64,000 nucleotides of DNA from Isoetes taiwanensis. Lineage: Eukaryota > Streptophyta > Lycopodiopsida > Isoetales > Isoetaceae. Below the pieces are notes generated by a model. The model saw only the letters and a program-made list of their open reading frames with translations, searched no databases and was not told where the DNA came from. Each line of letters begins with the position of its first letter. Position 1 is the first letter of the stretch. The stretch lies in NCBI GenBank assembly GCA_021234155.1, contig JAJEKV010000003.1:7874413-7938412 (forward strand), written 5' to 3'. Positions 35,758 to 47,000 of the stretch are shown here, piece by piece. The position numbers were made by a program, and so were the translations under genes.

Positions 35758-35876
35758 GAAGATAAGACGATGTTATGAGCGCTTGGAAAAGGAAATCCCT
35801 TTGTTAGAGCATTCACATGTCAATACCGACCGCATTGCAGCAATTGCTGCAGAAGTTCAAGACCTTTTAAAACAAG
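35758..35876 (+). other. Probable exon, unknown gene
   Basis: A 119 bp open segment with a TTGTAG acceptor and an AAG-GTGCAT donor encodes KIRRCYERLEKEIPLLEHSH then VNTDRIAAIAAEVQDLLKQ. The charged heptad-like pattern and clean frame suggest a real helical protein. It lies about 240 bp after the pieces at 35350-35522 and might belong to the same gene. No family is recognised. Confidence 0.35.
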
Positions 35877-36560
35877 GTGCATTTTTACAGGATCCTAGAG
35901 TCTATTTCCAGCTTAGAGAAGAATATAGCATGCATTATACAGACCAGAAACTCTAAACAAGAGTTCACATGCCACCTTAAAGGCTTCTCTATTACGAGAT
36001 CTCATGTAGAATGGTACGGATAAATGAAAATATAAACATCTCAAAAGTTTGATATTGCATTCGTTTTGCATTTATTATGTTGATGCCAGCTATCAATATA
36101 AGGGATTGAACTTCTTGAGCAGATTGTTGATAATAAAGTGATTGAATTTCCATTTTTTGTTATTCTTTGCTAAGTGTAGACTAGCGCTCAAGTATGCTAT
36201 AACTTATGAAGATTAAAAGACTCTAAAGATATGGAAACTTTAAAGATATTTTTTACAGATATAGTTTACACTATCTGTTCATGGATAGAAAATTAATAGT
36301 TAACACACAAATTAATAGTGATAGACAATCCTGCAATCATTATGCAAATTTCGTTTTCAATTTTGCCTAATTTCGCTGTGCAAATTGCTCACATTTAGTG
36401 CAACAAAACATTAAACAACAAAATAATCTCTCAGTTATCGTAGCTTTTATTTCAGTATAATCGATCCATTAATGCACACGTAACTATTGAACCTATCCCG
36501 AACCTATCCCATGGCCTTACAACTCGCCGGATAGCGGTGGCATTGCCACCGCACTGCCAC
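35877..36560. other. Non-coding stretch, nothing recognised
   Basis: AT-rich. An ACACAAATTAATAGTGATAG-type short duplication near 36290-36320 is the only structure seen. Confidence 0.4.
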
Positions 36561-36567
36561 CTTATTC

Positions 36568-36664
36568 ACCTAGGATATGTTGTGACTGCTCCAAACCCAT
36601 CATTCCCTGTAAACTGGCGGTCACCTACTTTATGGTCGCTCATTTTTGAAACCGCCTAATCGGA
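36568..36664. repeat. Dispersed repeat, partial copy 3
   Basis: CCTAGGATATGTTGTGACTG, CTCCAAAC, GTAAACTGGCGGTCA and AACCGCCTAATCGG match the second half of the copy at 34650. The palindromic tip is missing. Confidence 0.65.
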
Positions 36665-36724
36665 AGATAGACGGAGCGTCGAAATATATGGTGAAACCCA
36701 CCCCCCCCACACACACACACACAG

Positions 36725-36898
36725 GCGAAGCCCTCCAAGTCCGGCAGCAGCTGAGGCCCACAAACACAAAGACATTGCACCAAAGCGGGCAAAGAAAACC
36801 AAGAAAGTTTTTGCCTCCCTGGAGTCTATTATGCACCGATGCCGTGTTATTCTTAGGACTCTGGCTTCTACACATGAAGGCCGGACCAAAAAGACTAG
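36725..36898 (+). other. Probable exon of an unknown Lys/Arg-rich protein
   Basis: Open for 58 codons between a C/A-rich acceptor ending CACACAG and an AG-GTAAAA donor. It reads SPPSPAAAEAHKHKDIAPK, RAKKTKKVFASLESIMHRC and RVILRTLASTHEGRTKKTR. The composition suggests a basic nuclear-type tail followed by a helix. No family is recognised. The acceptor tract is a CA microsatellite (36701-36723), unusual for a splice site. Confidence 0.3.
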
Positions 36899-38218
36899 GT
36901 AAAAAGACTATGTAAGAAGATTGTTGAACCAATATGTGAGCACATGAGACGTACAGATGCAAAATCATTGCTATGTGATTGTATAAAGATGGTATTGTCT
37001 GGATTGATGGACCATGCCGAGCAAAGGAGAACCGGCGGAGCGCTTTGTCGAGGATGATCCAAACTTGAATTTTTGGGCTTGCAAATGCTATTAGGATTTA
37101 TGCCCGTGATGTCCGCATGTAGTGGCCGATAATAAAAGTATGATTATGAAGTGCATGAACAACGATGATCCAAGATTCGGGATGAGCGCTTTTACGCTTG
37201 GTTATAGGTATGGTTTCGATGGTAACCCCGTTGAACTATCCGTGTTTTATGAAGCACATACATTCATCCGAACGTTTTTTCAGAATGAGCTTATATCCAT
37301 TGTGCTTTCTACATGCAAAAGAATGCATTCTATGAGTTAGTTATAGACTTTTCATGGTATGTGATGGTGCTAGCGCACATTGCTAGAATTCCTCACAAAG
37401 GAAAACACAAAGGTGGAGAGTCGGTTTATAGATATTGGCTTGGCGGTCCCTTCAGAAGAAAGAGTTGATTGACAACTGATGAGTTGCCGATGGAACAAAG
37501 CAGCATGTGCGTAACCCGAAACTCTACCCATTCAAGAGCAGCCTCAGATTCGTGATGGTCAAGCCAAAGACCAACCAAATTATTAAATTGAGGCACCTTT
37601 GAGAAGAAGGTGTATGTAAAGTCCGGGAGTCTATAAGGATGATCATTCGTTTTTCTATGTGATACGCCCGATGCGTAGTATCACATCCACCGCTTGACAC
37701 CTCCGCTACAAGGATCCCGGAAGGCAACCGGTAATCGTCCCGGACGTGGTATATTTGAAAAGAAGGAGAAGCAAAATCTTCACATGATGACAACATGCCG
37801 ATTTAAACATCTCGTAAGAAGAGTAGAAACTTCAAACTATCTTTCATCACCTCACAAGGACACTTGAAAAGAACAACTATTAGGATCTAACAAAGATCGA
37901 TGTAAGTGGTTGTAGTTAATGTTTATGCGTAGTATAGCCGATTTGGTTCCCATTTTGGCATATCTAATCACGCCATGCCATCTTTTTCTTATCGCACCTT
38001 ACTTTTGAAGATCCCATGTGAAAAGGCTCTTGAGACACAAAACATTCGAGAGAATTTAGAGAAGTGCCACAAATCTTCTTCTAACTCCAAAGAAAGCTAC
38101 GCTTTATTAATCGCTGAACGCCCCAACTATCTTGAATCTAGTCACAAGATGGCGGAAGGTCTGCTTATTTATGATTCTTGCCATATTAGATGAGTTAAAT
38201 ATGTGCCTCAATTTTAGT
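36899..38218. other. Non-coding or decayed sequence
   Basis: A plus-strand piece at 37122-37330 reads FGMSAFTLGYRYGFDGNPVE and FIRTFFQNELISIVLSTC, which hints at a decayed protein, but no family is recognised. Nothing else can be supported. Confidence 0.25.
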
Positions 38219-40370
38219 AGAATAGAATAGAATAGAATAGTTTTTAACGCCCACGGCACCAATAGGTCATGGGACCCATACAATGGGCTAGTACAATCAT
38301 TACTACTAGGATTAAAAACCTCGCCCTCGAAAGGTTTTCAAGGAAAAACCTTTTGCAAGAATGATGATACTAGACAAGCTTAGATAATGACTACCGAGGG
38401 CTCGCAGAATTGCGACGCTTATCTAGAACCCTCAAGTATGTATAATGCCAAGTCATGCACGATGGTGCTACCGAGAAGTTGTGGAAGCGGGAATGGAATG
38501 CTAAGGTCGACAAATGATTCAACTATCTCAAAAGCAGGCAACCTTTAAGAGTATGGCTTTCATTTTCAATAACCCGTGAATCGCAACAGCACATAGTCTC
38601 GCCACAAGAATTGCGCCGCCCCCATCTACCCCGCCTCAACCAGACTGTGGGACCCCGTATGTAATTGATGCAATAGCTACAAGCTTGTTCCTCGACAATG
38701 AAGCAAGCAAATAAGCTTGGGGCCCCGTGCCAAAGTGGGATTTATGTGTGCATGATAATGACCGCCACTTGGGCCAAAGTAATCAAGGCCCCATATCTTT
38801 GAGAAAAACGACCATTAAGATATTGTTGCAAAAGCTCGTGATCGAATCGGCAAGCATCGTGCAAAGGTTTCGCTGTAATGTTCCCAATGGGCAAACCATG
38901 TAGTGCAATGCTCTTTCCAACATCGCTTCAAACGCCGAGGAGATTCAGCCATGGCAAGTGCAAGAACAGATACCTAACATCATCCATGTGGTGCACCTTG
39001 CGATATAGTGGAGATGGCGCTCATGGCGTGTAATGTTGAAGAGGCCAAAACCTCGCTCTTTGTAAAAGAATAGCATAGGGCACCGCTGTTTTAACTCCAA
39101 GGTCGTAAGTGAGAAAGGACTTTGCACCCGCCCCAAGCTCTCCCAAGCACTAGCACTAATGGCGTGCCCCACACTTCGTAACCATACAAGAAAACAGCTC
39201 TACCAAAGCCCCAAACAAGTGGGCTTTCCGTGGCCAATCATGAATTTCACAATAAAAACAATTGTTTTGCATTGCATAGAGTGCTTCCATCCAAAGAAAC
39301 CACCCGCTTGGTAATACAATCGCTCCCAGAGTGTGTTCTGCTGCATTCTACACCAAGATACTTGTAGCTATCTACAACTTCAACTTCGCAGGCTATCATA
39401 GTGCATAGGGGGACATTGTGACGAGAAGATTGAACTACCAAAAAGCTTGGTCTTTTGCAGATTAACACGCCAGACTGTTCTCACGTAAACCGTGGCAGAG
39501 CATGTAAATGTTAAGCCGCGATACTAGCAAATGATGTGCCGTATGAAACATCATCAAAGATACATAAGTTGCCTAATGATATAGTGTGCCAAATGTGGAC
39601 CCTCCGCCATGATTATCGCCATTCTTCCAATTGATCAATGTACAAGCCAAAGAGTGTAGGAGATAAAGGGCAACCTTGACTTAACTCCAATATTGCTAGT
39701 GATTTGAGTACCTGATGCTGGAAATTTAGCAAAAACCCTTTCATAGAGGCGGTGATAAACCGTGATTTTGAAGATCTTGTGGAACCCTGCGCCCCGCCCG
39801 CCAAAGAAGCTCGGCGGGGTATCAGATCAAAAGCGTAAGTAAAATCTACAAAGCATATATATAGAGTCTTGTTTCAAACTTCGACTATGTTCAATAAGCA
39901 TGCGCAATGTGAAAATATGATCTATTGTAGAATGGCATGGATTTAAAGCCCGCCTGGCCCTAAAAGACGCATACACCAAGATATGTTCTCATTTTATGAT
40001 GTCAACCGGGCTTCTCGAAGATCAAGCAAGAGCTTTGAAAATATGGAACTTACTATGATCATGCGATAATTAGAAGGGTCATGCTTATCACCGCTTTGTA
40101 AATTGGTACGACCATCGACAGCCTTAAGCTTCCGCAAGCCTTCTTGCAAAGCTTGATTTAAAAGAGTAGTGATGATTGGAAGCAATAGCGACTTCCATTT
40201 AAGCAATTCTCGCTTTTGCAAACCTTGAAGATCGAGACTTGCCATTAGATAGATGCCGCAATCCTTCTTTGACTTCCTCCTTTGTGAATTGAATAAATAG
40301 CCACTTCGATTAAATAGCCAAAAGATGTTATTGGTGCGCATCGCCTATCACCCACTGAAAAGAGGCTAGA
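38219..40370 (-). mobile_element. Second LINE copy, 5'-truncated
   Basis: Same family as the LINE at 4895. The low-coordinate end is an AGAAT pentamer tail (38219-38238) followed by an ACGCCCACGG...GGGACCC...GATTAAAAACC series that parallels the 3' end of the first copy. On the minus strand it reads DKHDPSNYRMIIVSSIFSKL (RT start, about 40100), LSQGCPLSPTLFGLYIDQLE (about 39620-39680), and VVDSYKYLGVECSRTHSG (about 39320-39375). The segment that should carry YADD (about 39545-39560) is altered. Frames are broken throughout. The 5' end at about 40370 lies inside ORF2, so endonuclease and ORF1 are absent. Confidence 0.85.
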
Positions 40371-41600
40371 TTTTTGGTGGCTTGACATTCTATATTCCCT
40401 CGATGTCATCCTAGTTCTATGTCCGCTTTTTGACCTTTCTTTTTTTCCTTTTGTTTGGCTTCACATAAATGTGATGTTCCAATAGTAGAGTCTTCAGAAT
40501 GATTTTGTAGCTTGCGCATCAAGGACATAGCGGCAAATCCCATTTTGCTTCATATTGTGTCATTAAGCCTCTTTTACTTTTTCTAATACATTGATTTGAT
40601 GTTTTAGGTCGCTCCCTTTGCTTTAATTACTCCAATTGGTTGTGTCATACATCCATGGTTGTGAAATAATAAATCATTCTCTCTAGTGTCTTGTCGCTTT
40701 CTCTATAGGCCAATTGCCATTGTTTCCTCTCTCAGAGCTCCCTTTGCCTTCAAACTCTATTGCCAATCGCTTCTATAGCCTCCTTACCTTCTCAAACTCT
40801 TCCCTCCCTTAGCTTCACTCTCTCCTTGCCTATGTCTCTATTGCTTGTTCCGAAGCACATTCTCTCCGGGACATCAAAGCATCGCGGTGAGTTGCCTTCA
40901 GCTTCTTTATCTTTTGTTCAAGGCCATTCCACGGTAAGTCTCCTAATCTCCTTCAGTGTCTTATCTTCAATTCAAGCCCATTTTAATTTTTTTTTTTACA
41001 AGAGACTAATTGAACATCCCGCCCATAGGTTCAATCTCCCAAACCTCCATGCACCAACCACTAGGGGTGCATCGACATCGATCTTTGAACCTTCAATGGC
41101 CCCCAGAGTTCTTTAATCCCCGCAGACCGCATTGTACGATAAGGCGATAAGGAAAGGTAGAGCTTTTGATAATGCAACACCTGACATTTAATGTATTGCT
41201 ACAACCTAGTTCTATGGTCGTGAAGGCTAGTATCACCCAACATAAGGGCCATTTGCGTAATCACTAGAGTTTAAAGCAAGCATACCAAAGCTCTTGATAG
41301 TGCCGCTACCACATGACATACCTAGCTTTGAAATGAAAACTTTATGGCCCGTAACTTCTTTAGTTAAAGCAAGAAAACTAAGCATCCTAATGCTCTCATA
41401 AAGCAAGGGACACATCCGTGTTTCAAGATGTTTATAGGGTTCTGCTCATGATGCCGTAACCATGGCTAAAACCCAATCTAACATAAAAATCCACTCAAAC
41501 ACAATTCTATTAAATCTAGAAAAGCAATGGGAGACACCAAACATATAACTATTAATGCTAAATCAGAAACTTGAATTGTGCTTAAATAATTTAGATACTA
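40371..41600. other. Non-coding stretch, nothing firm
   Basis: Contains a 118-codon Ser/Leu-rich plus-strand frame (40760-41116) over a TC-rich tract, which is likely composition-driven. No gene is supported. Confidence 0.35.
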
Positions 41601-41678
41601 TTCATGTTAATTCCAAGAAAGTTAGAAGATGACAGCAAGATGTTGCAACTAAAATGTCAAGCCACCATGAGGCTATAA

Positions 41679-43267
41679 CTAGAGGTTCATTAGCAATATA
41701 TTGTCTATATTCCAAGGGCTCCATAAGCTTCCAAAGACAACCGTGACCATACACAAAAAAACAATGAATCCGAGAATGCTTGCACAAACACCGATCTCAA
41801 GCAGAGGATCAAATAAAAATGCCGCAAAAATGGTCGAGGCTTGATTTAAGATGGCTAGAATGGAAGGATATGAAAACCGCCATGGGCTAAGGGCAACTTT
41901 GCACGATAAATCTAAAACATACAACCACCACCACCACCGAAATGAATGCAAAGGATTGCAATAGTATACTAATAGGTCAAAGAAAAATCTCAAACAGAGT
42001 AAGGCGTAAAATTAGTGTGATAAAAATAAAGAGACAACAAACCAAACAATTAAATTCTCATGTTTTTGTGCCGACCCAGTAGCATGAATCGACAAACCGA
42101 TTGAAATTTGTCAAAGACTTGTTCGATAGTCCGACTCAAGAAATGTACATGAACTCATAAACTAGACAGAGGAATACGATATGATTCCTAGACTTGCTAG
42201 AATTCCATACACACCGCTGGCAACCCATTACAAGGTCCTTGTACCATTTACAAGTAGTTAATAACAGAGAGATGTTCAAAAGGAGAGATGTTCACAAAGA
42301 ACTTACTACATCCGTAGTAGAGTCAAGTAATCTTCAAGACAAAATTCCCATACAAAGCATGTGGACTCAAACCGCAACCCATACCAAAACTTGCTACTTA
42401 AATGCAAAAAAGATGAAGTTCTTTATCACAACTTGCAACATTTCACCCGCAAATCACACTTTCTACTTTAGGCATAATAGAAACAAACGGTTTCCTAGGT
42501 GCATTTTAAATGAAGTCATGGTACCATATAACCATATGGGGCATTGTTGCAACCGCACAAGGATCTCGTGATTTGTATTCTCGCTCGAATCGGGCTACAT
42601 TTAATAGAGGTCGCTCCATTGTCGTCCCAAGGAATTAGATAATTCGATCATATCATTTTCTCTGCTATCTGAGACTTCAAATTTAGGATTAGAAAATGGA
42701 TCCTGTTTTTCTGAAGGAATGCATTCCACATGCTGCATGACATTAGACTCTTCTAATAGATCCCTCCCTTCTCCATGTTCATTTAAAGATGAATTTTCTC
42801 CTGGCAATAACATCAAACATAGCACAAAGAACTTAACACTTCAAATAGATCAAAGATAATTTAGCTTGTTGCTTGCCTCGCTTTAGAAATTAACGCCGTG
42901 GTCATCAACCTGCTACAAAATGATTTTTCACCATGCCTCTTTCACATGTATCTAGATTATCCCTCCATCTTTATCATCAATGTAATGCTAGGAAAAATGA
43001 AACCCTGATTAGTATGAGCTTGTCTTTTCAAGAAGAACCCTATGAGCAATTATTAGAGACTACTTTAGATTCTTCAAAATTCTCCTCAAGTCGGGTTCGC
43101 TCTTTCTGAGGGCTTCCATCTAGTACCCCATTCAACATCCTCCTCGGGACTCCCAGCTTTGTCGCCATCTCCTCGTGAAGTGCGCAATAATAATTTCGCC
43201 TCCATTTCTCAAGAAAAAGCCTTTCCCAAATACAATTTGTGCTACACCGGCCTCGGTTCGCACACAC
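41679..43267 (-). pseudogene. Possible membrane-protein gene fragment (unidentified)
   Basis: Three minus-strand pieces could be exons of one gene: 43040-43267 (EEMATKLGVPRRMLNGVLDG), 42601-42825 (acidic, with GRDLLEESNVMQHVECIPSE), and 41679-41993 with long hydrophobic runs (SYPSILAILNQASTIFAAFL and GVCASILGFIVFLCMVTVVF). The last looks like two or three transmembrane helices and faintly recalls drug/metabolite-type carriers. The linkage and the family are guesses; splice sites were not proved. Confidence 0.25.
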
Positions 43268-43359
43268 AGCCTCATTTGCACCTCCTTAGTCGGTTTCTCA
43301 AATGGATGCCTAACAACAAATAACGACCGCCAGCTTTACACCCTATAGCAAGTTTGAGC

Positions 43360-43460
43360 AAATATTGACATATTCCCTCGCATATACTAGCATACACTTG
43401 AATATGCCATAAACCTACATTCACAAGGGCTTGCCCCCTAGGGGCAACCCAAAAAATGCA
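43360..43460 (-). repeat. Dispersed repeat with palindromic tip, inverted copy 4
   Basis: On the minus strand it reads GGGTTGCCCCTAGGGGGCAA then GGCATATTCAAGTGTATG, matching the starts of the copies at 32661 and 34650. It covers only the first 100 bp or so of the repeat. Confidence 0.7.
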
Positions 43461-44070
43461 CGAACCACATCTAGCCGGAATACGGACCGTACAAATTTGC
43501 CCTAGTTTCCAACCCCAAATTCTTTGTCAAATAAAACCAAATATAGAAACTTCCCCATTGCAAACTGTGCCCTTTTGTAGCTGAGGCGCTTTTGGCAAGG
43601 TGGGTGAAGCTGGCTTTTAGTATTTTAAGTGCAACAAAAACAAGAATGCAGGTGTCGGCAAATATGTATGTTCAGTACCGAGGGTTAGTCGACCAAGTTT
43701 CAAGCCTTCCTAGCGGATTTTCCCACTATAGATGTACGCTCTGGCATTGGAGAGCACCCACTGGGAAAAAATAAACGATATATCCATAGTGCACGCTCCA
43801 TTATCCTCGTCTCCCGAGCTCTTTATATCAGATAAATTTGAAGTGGAACGATAGATTAAAAAGGATTGAACTGATTCAAGAAAACTCTTCTTGCGGGAAG
43901 CTCAAACCAAGACTGTAAATTTGTGCAATTTCTTCCGTCCATTTGTATTGTTTTAGAATTATATGGTCATGTAAACAAATTTAGTCTTAAGTTGCTCAGT
44001 GTGCCAGAAATTACAGACTTGTTGTGGGTATTGGGATGCCTTATGCTTTTGCTGAAATTTGTTGACTCAG

Positions 44071-47000
44071 ATGGAATTGGACAAGATATTGGTGCTATAT
44101 GCAACACAAACAGGGACAGCGGAGGATGTTGCTGAGAGAATTGGAAGAGAAGCTAAACGTCATCATTATAAACCTATTGTCCTGAGCATGGATAGATATG
44201 ATCCGGTAATGTCAATTCTTCTGCTATTCCAGCATTTTATTGATGTGTGCATTGTTTGCGTTTAGAGGACTGAGAAGACTCCTTTATTTCAGGCTCAGCT
44301 TTCCAATGAAGTGAATGTTATATTTGTGGTTTCAACTACGGGTCAAGGGGACTTGCCTGACTCAATGAAGGTTTAGTAGATTCTTTTTGCAAGGCATTGT
44401 GCAATATGAATAATATACCCTTTTTTTCCCTGGAACACAGAGTTTTTGGAAGTTGTGCAGTATGAATTAATATACCCTTTTTTTTCCCCACAGAGCTTTT
44501 GGAAGTTCTTACTGAGGAAAAGCTTGGGAAACAAATGGCTTAATAAAACTCATTATTCAGTATTTGGGCTTGGTGATTCCGGGTACCAAAAATATAATGC
44601 AAGTAAACGATTTGGTGATTGTTATGTTTATTTTTTTTGGGAATAATCTAATGCAATTCTAGATTTTTCAACTTGCTCCATACTAATATAGCTAAAATAT
44701 CTTGCAGGTCAGAGCTAAGAAGCTGGACCGTAGGCTTTTGAACTTGGTGCTAGCTTCTGATCCCCAAAGGACTTGGGGATGATCAACACCATCTGGGTCT
44801 GTCTCTTATCTCGAAAATACTAGTTTTATTAGATTTTGTTTGTTTGAATGGTAGGCACCTTGTGGCCCATATAATTGGGTGGACTGTGATTGATTGTATT
44901 GTTTGCAGTGTATAAGCTTGCAGCTTGTTGATGACTTTTATCAAGTGCATTAGGTTCTAGTTAGAAGTTTAGAACTTGGGCTCATGTATAATTGGGAGTC
45001 TCTAGGGATGTAATTTTGTGTTTATTGAGGCCAAGTAGTGGTTATGGCATATTTCTGAAGGAATTGGGCATGCTCAGAATTAGATTAACAGATACAATAC
45101 TACATTTGCACCCATAGGCTATTGAATAACCCTCAACAGTGATGATAAGGGCGGCAAACACCTACTGAAATATGAATTTCCCTTGAGCTTTGGCCAAGAA
45201 TAATACACAGGTTATTTATGCTGTTTTTTACTCTCTGCAATATTCTTAACTAAAGTTTGCCTGTTCCATCAAATGTTACATAAAATATTGAGATTTGAGC
45301 TAGATCTTATTCATTACCATTTGACTATTCACATCTCGAATTAATGCTTTATGTAAGATATTCTGACCCATGGCCTAATATATTTGGTAAAAAGTTCAAG
45401 GCTAAGAAAGTATAAACAAATTTATTATTTTTTAATAGATGTATTTTGCATAATAATTCCAGCCTTCCTGCTAATGTAGGTATGAAGCTTCATTGATCCT
45501 TGGCTTGCATCATTATGGTCTACTTTGCAAGAAAGGATACCCCTTCCAAGTGGGTATAGTGATTATCCAATGGGTTTCGAATTAGACCCACCTAAGTTTA
45601 AGATAGTCTACCATGACGACCAGCAATTTTGTCATGTGACCATATATCTGAAGGTGAGTTATTTGTGGCTAGGATTTCTCATTGTTATGCCCACTTGTTC
45701 TGTGAAATGCGATGACAGCTCAGAGGAAGTGGGCTGAACATGAAAGAGCCCGTAATGGTGGAAAGGGCTTCTGAGTTCCAATGCAAATGGCGTCCGACAA
45801 CAAAGGGTCTTTTTGGCCATACACCTTTTCAACCAGTTATTGCTCAAGTGGTATGCACTGGTTTCTAGTCCCTTTCAAACATAAGATTCTGAACCTATGT
45901 TCTTTTGTCTGGATTTCCAGATAAAAATGTTAGGCTTACTGGCATGGACTATGAACAAGATGTTAGGCATATAGAATTCGATCTGGGAGATTCTGTAAGT
46001 GCCATAACATGCAAATTTGAATAGGTCTCAACATTCCAGAGTGTCTTATATCTAATATACATCAGGGTGTAGAATATGGTCCTGGTGATGTCCTTGGTGT
46101 ATTTCCATGGCAAGAGAGACAGGCAGTGGATGCATTCTTAGAGCGCTGCAAGTTGATCCTGCTGCCTATATTACGGTAACGATATATACTATCGTCCTGA
46201 ACTAGATTACATTTAAATGTTGGCGAAGCTTTAGCTTTTGCAGCTTGCAGGTTGCGCCAGAGATTCTTCATTTAAGCAGGAAACACCAGTAAAAATAAGG
46301 GATCTTGTTGAAGCAGTAATGGACGCCAATTCTGCAACTCCTCGTAGATATTTTTTTTGAGGTGCGTGGGTTTGCAAGAATTTATTTTATGCGTGCAATT
46401 GTTTCAACCAAATATAGGCTGCATCTTGTTACTTTATGCATGATTCATATGCCTTATGGGAAGGTATCCTTGTTTGTACAAGCTGCACTACATGGTGCCT
46501 TTTGTTCCAAAGATTCTCCACGCTTATTGTTGGTGCTCTAGTATAACTTGAATTCCAAATCATTTATTTGCTCTAACTATTTATGCTACGGGATGCGGGA
46601 ATGCCAACTCCGCCCCCACGGGCCCCAGTAACTGATTTGCTTTGCATTGGGAGCAAGCACTCATGTTTTTGCAGCAACCGTGAGCATTGGGAAGAAGTTA
46701 TCATAAAGATTTCAGCAAGAAATTGCATGGAATTTTGGGGTTCTGCAGAAAATTTTGGGTTGGTATGGAAGTTGGCATGCCATATATCTGGCTAAGAAGT
46801 GCAGGTTACTTTATCGCCTTATACTTGGATTGCTGTTTTTTCTTATAATTGAAGGGGATACTGCTTATAAGCAATTTGTGTCATGGAAAGAAAGATTTAT
46901 TGAACATGTACAGGAGACCCATAGGGTCTATGAGACCGAAACAGAATTATGGGAGCTGCAAGACGGGGATAGCCTCCAAGACAGTACAATATTCAATCCA

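Noticed and set aside
40760-41116. 118-codon plus-strand frame as a secreted or plastid-targeted protein
   Set aside because: The Ser/Leu richness follows from a TC-rich tract; no start context, splice partner or domain supports it.
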